From positions 1 to 43,363 of the forward strand of contig CAZPDM010000029.1 of NCBI GenBank assembly GCA_964585305.1: a DNA stretch of 43,363 nucleotides, read 5' to 3'. Source of the stretch: CAZPDM01 sp964585305. Its GTDB lineage: Bacteria; Planctomycetota; Uabimicrobiia; Uabimicrobiales; JABWCH01. Under the pieces are notes generated by a model. That model had not been told where the DNA came from, searched no databases, and saw nothing but the letters and a program-made list of their open reading frames with translations. The first letter of the stretch is position 1, and each line of letters starts with the position of its first letter. Of this stretch, positions 27,152-35,323 are shown piece by piece. A program made the translations under genes and the position numbers.

Positions 27152-27844
27152 ATGCACGAACCCCCAAGTTATGAATTAAATAAAAGAAATGTCTTTATAA
27201 AAGAAGAAAATTTTATCCCATCTTCTACAAAACCAATGCGTATAGAAGATAGACTTATTTCCGTAATTATGAAATATCGTAACGATGAAAATCAATTTTT
27301 TGAAATAAAAGAAAGAGAAGAAGACCGTGCAAACGTAAACTCAATGTATAGTCAGTTATATACATTACCACAAAAAATATTAGATTCGCGGTGCTATTTA
27401 GAATTCGGTAAAACACAACAAAAGCAAACCATAGAATTTTTAGCTGACGATACAACACCTGAACAACGCTTGAAAATGTTAGCATACATTGTTAGAACTG
27501 TAAGAAAACCAATTATATTTTTATCTGGGAAATCTACGCTTCTAGGAAAATTCCAAGAAAAACATATCCCTTTAATACAAATCAAAGAACAGCCAAAAAA
27601 GAAGCCCAAAATTATCGATAGAGAATGCATAACAAAAGAAATTTCGATTGAAGAAATTACCCGCGTAAAAAAACAACTCCAAACCTGGATGGTAAATTGG
27701 CCTAGAAATTCTAAAAAATTACAAATCAATCATGCAGAAATTTTATCCCAAATGGCTGCAAATCATGAAATCATCATCCCCAGTCCAACAAACAATACAA
27801 ACTGGGTAGGAACTGTGCGCAGCATTGTTATTCAGCAAAGTTAA
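27152..27844 (+). CDS. Hypothetical protein coupled to the VWA gene
   Basis: This 230-aa protein starts one base after the VWA gene stop, so the two are surely co-transcribed and probably coupled. It has no signal peptide, no membrane helix and no motif I recognise. The middle (IEFLADDTTPEQRLKMLAYI, then RKPIIFLSGKSTLLGKF) may form an alpha/beta domain; SGKST resembles part of a P-loop, but the context is not a Walker A. A basic linker (EQPKKKPKIID) precedes a helical C-terminus. It may be a cytoplasmic partner of the VWA protein's C-terminal coiled coil. Confidence 0.75.
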   Translation: MHEPPSYELNKRNVFIKEENFIPSSTKPMRIEDRLISVIMKYRNDENQFFEIKEREEDRANVNSMYSQLYTLPQKILDSRCYLEFGKTQQKQTIEFLADDTTPEQRLKMLAYIVRTVRKPIIFLSGKSTLLGKFQEKHIPLIQIKEQPKKKPKIIDRECITKEISIEEITRVKKQLQTWMVNWPRNSKKLQINHAEILSQMAANHEIIIPSPTNNTNWVGTVRSIVIQQS

Positions 27845-27852
27845 AGTTTAAA

Positions 27853-27882
27853 GAAAACAGTTAAAAAATCCCTCCTGTTTTC
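27853..27882 (+). terminator. Weak hairpin after the VWA operon
   Basis: 8-bp inverted repeat GAAAACAG / CTGTTTTC with a 14-nt loop, directly after the stop of the 230-aa gene and just before the larger palindromic element. It lacks a T-run, so termination is only possible, not shown. Confidence 0.35.
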
Positions 27883-27886
27883 CATA

Positions 27887-27949
27887 GGAAAATATTTGTT
27901 GCAATCTTTGAGTGTACTCAATCAAAGATTCCGCAACAAAGTATTTTCC
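27887..27949. repeat. Palindromic element, diverged copy of the right-edge repeat
   Basis: Outer arms GGAAAATATTTGTTGC and GCAACAAAGTATTTTCC (one bulged G) enclose an inner stem AATCTTTGA / TCAAAGATT. The 3' side has the same CC between inner and outer stems as the copies at 43241. The shared arms GAAAATATTTGTTGC make common ancestry likely. It lies between the 230-aa and the 178-aa genes. Confidence 0.75.
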
Positions 27950-27973
27950 GTTTAAATATCTGAAAGGTTATAT

Positions 27974-28510
27974 GTGAGCAATCTTATTGAAGAGTCGTTA
28001 CCAGAATTAGTCATTGCATTAACCAGCCGTTGGCATACACCTGATGGAAATTTAGCAATCGGAATTCCTCGAAAAAAATTATTACAAGTTGGTGGAATCA
28101 ATGAAGAAGAATTAGAAAATATTTTAACTAACCTTCGACAAAAAATTGCAGACTTAGGATTAGAATTAGTAGAATACAATTCCAACTCAGAAAATTGGTA
28201 TGCTATTCGTTCCAAATATGTTGCACCTTCTGAATTAGAAGAGGATGAAGAATCTGTTTTAGCTTATATTATAAGTCACATAGAAAATGACAAAAATCAA
28301 AAAGTAGCAATAGAAACTGTATATAAAAAACTGATTGCTGGAAAATATTTTAGTCAATATCAATTGGATAGAATTTTAAAGAACTTAGAAATACTAGGTT
28401 ATATAACAAAGAAAAATAGACATTTCCAATATAGTTGTCGCACTCTATTAGAATTTAATAAAGAATCCCGCCAGCATATTGCTGAAGAAGCTAGAAAACA
28501 AATTGTATAA
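27974..28510 (+). CDS. Double winged-helix protein (ScpB-like fold possible)
   Basis: This 178-aa protein starts with GTG behind a GAAAGG-type ribosome binding site. Two winged-helix-like parts can be seen. In the first (residues 5-78), PRKKLLQVGGINEEELENIL is followed by LGLELVEYNSNSENWYAI, reminiscent of ScpB/KITE proteins. The second (residues 92-160) runs from SVLAYIISHI through SQYQLDRILKNLEILGYITK. It follows the VWA operon by 130 nt, with a palindromic element in between. ScpB similarity is only suggestive: there is no scpA or smc beside it, and the three-gene SMC operon is 5.8 kb away. A DNA-binding regulator is equally possible. Confidence 0.65.
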   Translation: MSNLIEESLPELVIALTSRWHTPDGNLAIGIPRKKLLQVGGINEEELENILTNLRQKIADLGLELVEYNSNSENWYAIRSKYVAPSELEEDEESVLAYIISHIENDKNQKVAIETVYKKLIAGKYFSQYQLDRILKNLEILGYITKKNRHFQYSCRTLLEFNKESRQHIAEEARKQIV

Positions 28511-28512
28511 AA

Positions 28513-28541
28513 AAAAGCGACAGAAAATTTCTGTCGCTTTT
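28513..28541. terminator. Bidirectional intrinsic terminator
   Basis: Perfect inverted repeat AAAAGCGACAGAAA / TTTCTGTCGCTTTT between the convergent 178-aa gene and the PATAN-TPR gene. It has A and T flanks on both strands, so it can end both transcripts. Confidence 0.9.
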
Positions 28542-28545
28542 ATGT

Positions 28546-31104
28546 TTACTTAATTTCAGATAAATATTTTTCTAACATAGCAAGTTTTTGTTCTGCCAAA
28601 TGTTTGAGTCTAAGACCGTCTGGTTCATTTGGACTGATAATTAAAATGCGTGTAGCAGCTTGGTAAACCTCTCCATAATTTGCATGGGCTAGTGATTTCA
28701 GTGCATAGTTTTTATGGTATTCAATAGCTTTTTGATTTTCATGGAGGGTTTCACATAATAAACCAACTTCTTGAAAACACCAAATTTCTTTATCTCCAGA
28801 AAGCATTGCAATTTGAGAAAATGCTTGGATAGCTTCTGGAATCAAGCCAATTGCTTTAGCTAGATACCCAACTAATTTATATTCATCCACTGCTTTAGCA
28901 TGTAAATTGCGCGCAAATAAAATCTCTGATCGCTTTTGCCGAGCAGTAAGATTAAAAGGATCAATTCCAATAATCGCATCAAAAGCTTCTCCTGCCCGAC
29001 GCAAATCTGTTTTTTCGCAACGAACACCTAATTCCATATACTCATTAATTGCAGCTTTTAATTTTTTTTGCCGCAATAAAGTATCTGCTAGAAGTTTTCT
29101 GCTACGAAAATCATCCACATCTAAACGAATTACTTTACGGAGAGCAACAACAAGCTGTTCTGAAAGTTCATCTTTTTGTAAAAAACCAAGCAACTCCCGT
29201 AATATATTCAACGCATTTTTTTCATTATTAGTTGCAATATAGGTATCTGCTAGCCACTCTCTTGCTGTAATATCGTTGGGATCATAAGTCAAAATGGCTT
29301 CGCAAACATCTATCAAAATTTCTGGAATTGTACCAATATTATACATTTGATTATTTTTAAAAGCAGTCTGAATCGTATTATTAAGAATATTTCCAAGTTC
29401 TTTATACTGTTTTACACCTTCTTGAATTTTTCCAAATTCCATGTATCCATGCGCTAATTCCAAGTGAGCTTTAACATTAGAAGGATCAATGGCTAATATT
29501 CTTGCGTACGATTCTAAGGATTTATCAGCATCTTCTTGCTTTTTAAACAAGTTAGCTAAAATACTATATGTTTGGATTGCATTTTCCTTGTCGCCCAATT
29601 CTAAATAAAGTGTTGCCATAAGTTCCAAATTACTTGGGCTAGATGGATAATTACGGTTTGCAGTATCCAAAACTATAATAGCTTTACGTTTATCAAAAAC
29701 AGAGACTTTACGAGCATATTTGGCAGAAATTTCAGCAGCTTCCTCTTTTTTACCCCATTTATTATAAGCTGTAATTAGTTTTTCATACGTTTCTAGTTGA
29801 ATGTTATCTTCAGAAGTAAACTCAACTACTTTACGATAGGCACGGACAGCTTCAGCATAAATATTTCCATCCATTGCCCAATTACCTAATTCACGATATT
29901 TTTCTACAGCTTTTCCAGTTAAACCAATACTTTCATAAGCAGAAGCAAGCCATTTTACTGTATTAAAAGTTTTACGCCCTAACTCTTCTACGCGTTCATA
30001 AATTCGAATACATTTTTTTGTATCCTCACGTAAAATATCCAGTTCTGCTAATTGTAAAAGCTCATCCGGATTTTTAAGTTGGAAGAACTTAGCAGTAACA
30101 AGTGTACTACAAATATTAGCTAGCGTAAAAGATGGCATCCTAGATTGTTCTAATATTTCATCAAAATCTCGAACACCATTTACTAAAGTCAATATTGTAA
30201 AAATTTTATTTATTTCAGAAGTAACTTCTATTGTAATTTTATCTTGCTCTGCAAGTAAATGTAAAATATGCAAAATATGCTCATAAGGCAAGCGAAGTTT
30301 AGCTTGAAGATTGCCTAAATTTTTATTTTTATCTGCATATTCTATTACTTTTAATAACTTTTTGCAATGTTTCAGATTATCTGCTTGAATTACGCCATTT
30401 TTTGCTAAAGTTGTCAAAACTTTTATTGCATTATCTACAGTATAACCCATTTTTTCTAAGGTTATAGCAAATTCAGACCATTGCGAAAGTGTTGCAAAAA
30501 TTTTAGATTTTAATTCTGGATCTGGATTTTGATTAAGATTAGAAGGATGCTGAATTAAAAAAGGAATATCACGATTAGAGGGTAATACTTTTCTAATTCT
30601 GGCCCAATCATCCTGCCGTTTCATTGCCTCCATGCAAATACTTTGAGGATTGATTGCAATAGGAAAATTTAGTAAATCTTTATCAGGAACATTTTGTAAA
30701 ACTAAACCTTGAGAAAATTCACAATGTACATCAGGCCAATAAAATAATTCATACAACTCTTCTGATAATTGATTACCATAAATTTGAGCAACAAAACGTT
30801 CGTCTTTAAGCCGTTCGTCTGGCAACTCTCCTTCTTTTAAGAAAGTCAGCAAAGATTTCTTAGAATTACGTTGCTTAACAAACAAACTTTCGATAGTTTC
30901 TTTTTCCAAATCATGGCAATGCATCAAAGCTTCGACTAAAAGCGTACGTGGTCTATATGAAAACATTGCCATTTTTATGACACCTTTAACAAAAACGATC
31001 TGCGCTTCTTTATCGTCTTTCTGTACTTTTAATGTACCAGACTGTTCTGAGTCATTGATTGATTGAAAAATTCCTGGAAGTCCAAATAAATCAAGTTCAC
31101 TCAT
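28546..31104 (-). CDS. PATAN (DUF4388) and TPR-repeat protein
   Basis: This 852-aa cytoplasmic protein starts with a PATAN/DUF4388-type domain (residues 1-100, LPGIFQSINDSEQSGTLKVQ and AQIVFVKGVIKMAMF), known from gliding, motility and two-component signalling proteins. A winged-helix-like middle (ITLEKMGYTVDNAIKVLTTL) follows. From about residue 340 to the end there are many TPR-like helical pairs (RVEELGRKTFNTVKWLASAY, then LATLYLELGDKENAIQTY-type units). These usually form a protein-binding scaffold. It is transcribed alone toward a strong terminator. Partner and pathway are not visible. Confidence 0.85.
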   Translation of the reverse strand: MSELDLFGLPGIFQSINDSEQSGTLKVQKDDKEAQIVFVKGVIKMAMFSYRPRTLLVEALMHCHDLEKETIESLFVKQRNSKKSLLTFLKEGELPDERLKDERFVAQIYGNQLSEELYELFYWPDVHCEFSQGLVLQNVPDKDLLNFPIAINPQSICMEAMKRQDDWARIRKVLPSNRDIPFLIQHPSNLNQNPDPELKSKIFATLSQWSEFAITLEKMGYTVDNAIKVLTTLAKNGVIQADNLKHCKKLLKVIEYADKNKNLGNLQAKLRLPYEHILHILHLLAEQDKITIEVTSEINKIFTILTLVNGVRDFDEILEQSRMPSFTLANICSTLVTAKFFQLKNPDELLQLAELDILREDTKKCIRIYERVEELGRKTFNTVKWLASAYESIGLTGKAVEKYRELGNWAMDGNIYAEAVRAYRKVVEFTSEDNIQLETYEKLITAYNKWGKKEEAAEISAKYARKVSVFDKRKAIIVLDTANRNYPSSPSNLELMATLYLELGDKENAIQTYSILANLFKKQEDADKSLESYARILAIDPSNVKAHLELAHGYMEFGKIQEGVKQYKELGNILNNTIQTAFKNNQMYNIGTIPEILIDVCEAILTYDPNDITAREWLADTYIATNNEKNALNILRELLGFLQKDELSEQLVVALRKVIRLDVDDFRSRKLLADTLLRQKKLKAAINEYMELGVRCEKTDLRRAGEAFDAIIGIDPFNLTARQKRSEILFARNLHAKAVDEYKLVGYLAKAIGLIPEAIQAFSQIAMLSGDKEIWCFQEVGLLCETLHENQKAIEYHKNYALKSLAHANYGEVYQAATRILIISPNEPDGLRLKHLAEQKLAMLEKYLSEIK

Positions 31105-31177
31105 AGTTGTTTCCGATACTTCTGTTAAATATTGACATGACTTCTCGTATCATCAAATTGAGTCTTTTATATAATTT

Positions 31178-31218
31178 GGACTTTATATCCGAAGCTGAAA
31201 TCTTCGAATATAAAGTCC
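31178..31218. terminator. Long hairpin after the polyferredoxin gene
   Basis: 17-bp inverted repeat (GGACTTTATATCCGAAG / CTTCGAATATAAAGTCC) with one mismatch and a 7-nt loop, 26 nt past the polyferredoxin stop. There is no strong T-run on either strand, so it may be an RNA-stabilising or imperfect terminator hairpin. Confidence 0.5.
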
Positions 31219-31244
31219 TGAAGCCCTTGATATTTAAGGAGCTT

Positions 31245-32615
31245 TCAAATATTGATTCTCGTTTGTTGTGTTTCTTTTGGACAATAAACTGTGCAACGCA
31301 TACAACTTAAACATTTTGACTGATCTGGTTCATAAGAAATTTGCCCTTGAAATCGTATGAGATAGAACAATTTTCCTATAAACACAACACCTAAAAAAGC
31401 ACCTAAAAAATAGCTTCCGATATAAAACAAATTTTGTATACTTGCAGCTTCTTGATATAATTCTGCTAAAGGACGCTTACTTTCTCGAAAAGCTCTTTCT
31501 TCAAAACTTGTACATGTTACTAAATTTTTATTTAAAGATTCTTCTTTTATAATATTTTTTTTATCTGGTTCTATTTTATTTTGAAGAGCTTGGTTATCAT
31601 TTATGCTAGGTTCTTCTTTTTGCGACTGAAAATAATATGACAAGCGAACAGTGGGATGTATTTTTGATAAAGGTATTGCTAAAAAATGGGCTAACCAGCT
31701 ACAAAATAAAATCACAGGAATTGCAGCTAACAACAAATAAGACATTTTTTTTATAACAACTATAGCTTCTTTGCTATCTATTTTAGGGGAAGGAAATTTT
31801 ATTGCATCAACGGGACAGGCATTTCTACAAAGATGGCATATTTCACAATGATTTGGAGTGATGCTTACAGATTTCCAAGCAAAACGCGAAAACCAAGATA
31901 ATATAATGCTATATGGACATAAAAACCGGCAATATGGTCTTGCAATAATCGTCGATATGCTTAACAAAATACCTGTCCAAATTAAACTTTGCCAATCACT
32001 CCCCCAACGAAATAAACAAACAAAAGGATCGTATCTGCAAATTAGAAACGCGCTTCCTGTAAAAGCAGCTAAAACAGAAATTCCAAGATAAAAATAAGGA
32101 AGCATACTTAAAAAAGTAGATACCCATAAAGGAATTTTTTTGGGACGAAGAATAAGTAAGTCTTGTATTACCCCAAAAGGACATACCCCACCACAAAAAA
32201 CACGACCAAAGAACAAACTAAATAAAAGAGGTAAAATAAAAGCAGCAAGAATAGAAAAAGAAATAATATAATTCGGATTAGCAATTGCCCAAACTATATT
32301 TTGGATTGAGGCAACAGAACAGATACATCCTTGTTTACCAAAGCCCAATATTATAAGTGATATAATACTGACTACAAGAATTCCTACACGAGAACGTTTT
32401 TTTATAGCAAAGAACGAAGAAGCCGCCAATAAAAAAAACAATGCTATAATTTCAATATACCATTCTATTTTAGGTTTTACAACAGGCATATCCGGTGAAG
32501 GAATCTGATAGTTTCCTTCAAATTCTGGTTTAGGAAATCGATCTTGTGCTAAAATATCTATACAAAAGATAAAAGATAAAATAAAGCACAATAATACTAG
32601 CTTACTTCGAAACAT
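31245..32615 (-). CDS. NapH/NosR-type membrane polyferredoxin
   Basis: This 456-aa protein has a signal-like first helix (LVLLCFILSFIFCIDILAQ) and several further membrane helices. Two CxxxCP motifs typical of NapH/NosR/CcoG-type proteins are present (FCGGVCPFGVIQD and YCRFLCPYSII). Two 4Fe-4S sites follow: CEICHLCRNACPVDA, and near the C-terminus CLSCMRCTVYCP. Such proteins pass electrons from quinols or to periplasmic partners. The substrate reductase is not in the window. The start overlaps the ferredoxin gene by 14 nt, so the two are coupled. The stop is TGA, without a suitable SECIS behind it. Confidence 0.88.
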   Translation of the reverse strand: MFRSKLVLLCFILSFIFCIDILAQDRFPKPEFEGNYQIPSPDMPVVKPKIEWYIEIIALFFLLAASSFFAIKKRSRVGILVVSIISLIILGFGKQGCICSVASIQNIVWAIANPNYIISFSILAAFILPLLFSLFFGRVFCGGVCPFGVIQDLLILRPKKIPLWVSTFLSMLPYFYLGISVLAAFTGSAFLICRYDPFVCLFRWGSDWQSLIWTGILLSISTIIARPYCRFLCPYSIILSWFSRFAWKSVSITPNHCEICHLCRNACPVDAIKFPSPKIDSKEAIVVIKKMSYLLLAAIPVILFCSWLAHFLAIPLSKIHPTVRLSYYFQSQKEEPSINDNQALQNKIEPDKKNIIKEESLNKNLVTCTSFEERAFRESKRPLAELYQEAASIQNLFYIGSYFLGAFLGVVFIGKLFYLIRFQGQISYEPDQSKCLSCMRCTVYCPKETQQTRINI

Positions 32616-33159
32616 GAATTCCTTTCCAGAGATAGGGAGATTCTTTAGGGACTAAGCAAAAAGCCTGGCTTGGACATTTTCTTGCAATTGCACATTCATT
32701 GCAATTGACGCAAATATTATGTCTTATTTGTAAAAATAAAGAACCATTCCCAAAAGAACCACATCCTTTTACACATTTGCCACAACCAATGCATAGTTCT
32801 TCACGAATATTATATTCGTAATATGGATCTTCAATAAATGTTCTCTGGATAGCTTTTGTTGGGCAAATCTGATTTTCTGCAGCAGTATCTAATTCTTTCG
32901 CTGAAGTATGATAATACCCCCCACATAACCGACAATATCCACAAATACTGTGAGCGTGAACGCACTTTACTGCAGAAGGACTAAGAACACATTCTGTTTG
33001 ACATTGTCCACATTGAATACATTTATACGGATCAATCTGCCAAACTAAACCGCTTTGGCTATTTGATTTAACATTACGAAGTGATAACCCTGTTAAACCT
33101 ACAAGAGGAATTGCTAAGGCAAACCGTCCTAAATGTGCTAAAAATTCACGACGTTTCAC
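32602..33159 (-). CDS. Tat-type NapG-like 4Fe-4S ferredoxin
   Basis: This 185-aa protein begins MKRREFLAHLGRFALAIP, a twin-arginine-like signal, so it is probably folded before export or membrane-anchored. It has several 4Fe-4S cysteine sets (CIQCGQCQTEC, CGYCRLC, CIGCGKCVKGC, and CVNCNEC followed by RKCP). The architecture resembles NapG/NrfC-type electron-transfer proteins. It sits between the STAS gene (one base upstream) and the polyferredoxin gene (overlapping start), so the three form an operon. The terminal reductase or oxidase is unknown. Confidence 0.88.
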   Translation of the reverse strand: MKRREFLAHLGRFALAIPLVGLTGLSLRNVKSNSQSGLVWQIDPYKCIQCGQCQTECVLSPSAVKCVHAHSICGYCRLCGGYYHTSAKELDTAAENQICPTKAIQRTFIEDPYYEYNIREELCIGCGKCVKGCGSFGNGSLFLQIRHNICVNCNECAIARKCPSQAFCLVPKESPYLWKGIHVSK

Positions 33160-33160
33160 A

Positions 33161-33511
33161 TTAGCCCCAATATTCCAATGCTTTTTGGCGGCTGTCCATA
33201 ATATGAATTTTTTCTCCTAATCCAAGAAGATCGAACAATGTTTTAAATTTGTCTACAACATTGATCAGGCATATCCCGCTTTGAGCATTTGGATGTTGAG
33301 TGATATTGATGAGTAAACCAAAACCACTGCTTGTCATACCAGTTACTTTTTGTAAATCTAGAATCAATCGCCCGATCCCATCTTCATAAATATTCTGCAC
33401 TTCATTTTCTAGAATAGGAACGTTATCTTGATTGATCTGTCCGTTGATTTTTAAAATTACAATAGTAGCATTGTTCCTTTGAATTTTTTCTTTTTCAATA
33501 GTAAGTTCCAT
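33161..33511 (-). CDS. STAS-domain anti-anti-sigma factor-like protein
   Basis: This 116-aa protein is a single STAS domain: an N-terminal strand pair (IVILKINGQINQDNVPILEN) and the typical phosphorylation segment LILDLQKVTGMTSSGFGLL. There the serines at the start of the helix match the SpoIIAA phospho-acceptor. In that family a kinase/anti-sigma factor phosphorylates the serine to switch sigma factor release. No kinase or anti-sigma partner is adjacent. It is one base ahead of the ferredoxin gene, an unexpected coupling of a regulatory domain with an electron-transfer operon. Confidence 0.88.
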   Translation of the reverse strand: MELTIEKEKIQRNNATIVILKINGQINQDNVPILENEVQNIYEDGIGRLILDLQKVTGMTSSGFGLLINITQHPNAQSGICLINVVDKFKTLFDLLGLGEKIHIMDSRQKALEYWG

Positions 33512-33638
33512 ATTTTTCCCTCTGATTTTAGAATTCTAAGGTTTCAATTAAGTTGTCAGATAAATACTTATTTCCAACAACTAAGAATAAATATTATAGC
33601 TAGACTTTACTGTATTGCAACTATTTTTTGGTGAGACT

Positions 33639-35270
33639 ATGAATTTTATTACAATTTTTATAGGAATTTCAGGAACATTATGGATGTTTGTATTTTCCTG
33701 GCATGTAGGAAAAAAAAATGTTCGAGTTCCTCATATTTTTTTATGGAAAGAATTTGCACAAAAAGAATCTGGGAAAAAACATTTTCAACTTTCATGGTGG
33801 CTTTTATTAAGTTTACTTATTTATTGGCTTTTACTCATAGCCTGGTCAAAATGGAATTTCCCAATAATAAAAACTATCATTGTGTTAGATGCTTCGGCAA
33901 GTATGCAAACAAAAAGCTCTCCCTCTTTTCCAAAAATAAAAACTGTTTGGGAACAAGCATGTTCAATAGTTGAAAATATCGCAGAAATTCAAGGGCTAGA
34001 ATCAGAAGTCAATATGATAGTATATCCAAATGGGAAATTTTCTGGGACATTTTTAGAAGCAAAAAAATGGTTAAAAACACAACAGCCCAATTATATTTCT
34101 AGTAATCTAAGTAAATTTTTAGAAAATTTTGCCCAAAGTCATTCTATATCTCAAAAAATTTTTGTTCTTAGCGATGGAACTGAAAAAATTCCCAATTTGC
34201 CTAACATATTTCCAATATATTGCGGACAAGAAAGCAGCAATAATGTTGGAATTGTTGATTTTAGCATTGTTAAAAAATCATTCCCATTAAAAACAGCTGA
34301 ACAAGAATCTTCTTTGCAAAATCAACTAGAATTGAAAATTAGTATACAAAATTTTTCCTCACACCCTATTTTAGGCTCAATCACTATATTTGCAGATCAG
34401 CAACAAATTTCAAACGTGGAAATTTTATTAGAAGCTCAACAATTTTACCAATTTTGCCAAGACTATAATTTTGAACAAAATAAAATAATCTCTGTCTTAT
34501 GGCAACCTTCAGATAACTTCCAAATAGATAATCAAGTTTGGGCTATAAAAGGAGAAATAGAAACACTAGGATTTTCAGAGGATATTCCCAATATTTTTCA
34601 ACAAATGCCATTCTTTATAAATGGCTTGCAAAAAGCAGATTTCCAAAAGGCTAATTTTAAACTGCAAAAAATTCCAAATATTCAAGCATATATTTTGACG
34701 TCTAAAAAATCTTCTATTTCTGTAGAAAAATTTCATCACGATATTTCATTTATAGACATGCCAAAATATATTGGATGTGGAGATCCTTTAATGAAAGCAG
34801 TATATCCAGAATTATGGGAAATTCCATTTGCCTACAGCTTACCTTTTTCGAAAGATTATTTTTCAGAATTTAAAGGATTGCTCACAACGCCACAAGGCGC
34901 AATATTAGCCTACTCCCCAACCTGTCTTTATATAGGATTTGATCCTACAGCAACTCAATGGACACGACTTCCTTCCTATCCTATTTTTTGGGAAAATATA
35001 TGGAATTTTTTTTCTCCTAACCGTTCAAAGTTTTTCTTTAATCTGCCTTCTTTAAAATTTCCAACACCTGGAATATATGAAAAGACAGCAATTAATTTTT
35101 TATCTCCGCAAGAATCTCATAATATAGGAAAAAATAATATTTCTCAAGATATAAAAAAAATACTGGCTGCATCGCCAGCATCTTTTGAAAAAGAACTTCC
35201 TATAAAATATAGAAATGCTTGCATTATTATTGCATTATTAGGAATGCTTTTTCTTTGGAAAAGAACTTAA
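33639..35270 (+). CDS. BatA-type VWA membrane protein
   Basis: I chose the ATG at 33639 (behind GGTGAG) over a TTG 24 nt upstream; the product is 543 aa. The N-terminus has the BatA/aerotolerance-regulator layout: a first membrane helix (FITIFIGISGTLWMFVFSW), VRVPHIFLWKEF, then a second helix. The VWA domain begins IIVLDASASMQ (MIDAS DxSxS) and includes FVLSDGTE. A long beta-rich part follows, and a final helix (ACIIIALLGMLFLWKRT) sits at the C-terminus. Proteins like this usually accompany MoxR and DUF58 proteins; neither is here. It is transcribed alone and meets the DsbA-like gene head-on. Confidence 0.85.
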   Translation: MNFITIFIGISGTLWMFVFSWHVGKKNVRVPHIFLWKEFAQKESGKKHFQLSWWLLLSLLIYWLLLIAWSKWNFPIIKTIIVLDASASMQTKSSPSFPKIKTVWEQACSIVENIAEIQGLESEVNMIVYPNGKFSGTFLEAKKWLKTQQPNYISSNLSKFLENFAQSHSISQKIFVLSDGTEKIPNLPNIFPIYCGQESSNNVGIVDFSIVKKSFPLKTAEQESSLQNQLELKISIQNFSSHPILGSITIFADQQQISNVEILLEAQQFYQFCQDYNFEQNKIISVLWQPSDNFQIDNQVWAIKGEIETLGFSEDIPNIFQQMPFFINGLQKADFQKANFKLQKIPNIQAYILTSKKSSISVEKFHHDISFIDMPKYIGCGDPLMKAVYPELWEIPFAYSLPFSKDYFSEFKGLLTTPQGAILAYSPTCLYIGFDPTATQWTRLPSYPIFWENIWNFFSPNRSKFFFNLPSLKFPTPGIYEKTAINFLSPQESHNIGKNNISQDIKKILAASPASFEKELPIKYRNACIIIALLGMLFLWKRT

Positions 35271-35323
35271 CAGGCATCTATTTTTTGTTATTCTTTAACA
35301 GGCATTTATTTTTTCTTATTCTT
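35268..35323. repeat. 28-bp tandem duplication at convergent gene ends
   Basis: Two adjacent 28-bp units that differ at two positions (TAACAGGCATCTATTTTTTG versus TAACAGGCATTTATTTTTTC at the start). The first contains the BatA-like stop codon; the second contains the stop and the Lys-rich tail (KNKKK) of the DsbA-like protein. The T-rich units may also help end transcription of the plus-strand gene. Confidence 0.85.

Noticed and set aside
27152..27844. P-loop NTPase call from SGKSTLLG in the 230-aa protein
   Set aside because: The surrounding residues do not form a GxxxxGKS/T motif and no Walker B follows.
27974..28510. Firm call as scpB
   Set aside because: Only a general winged-helix resemblance is seen, with no scpA nearby.
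31178..31247. TGA at the end of the polyferredoxin gene plus a downstream hairpin, as a third selenocysteine site
   Set aside because: The hairpin loop is more than 40 nt after TGA, outside the SECIS range, and the protein already has a normal C-terminus.
33680..33973. 97-aa plus-strand frame inside the BatA-like gene
   Set aside because: It is a shadow in another frame of a well-supported coding sequence.
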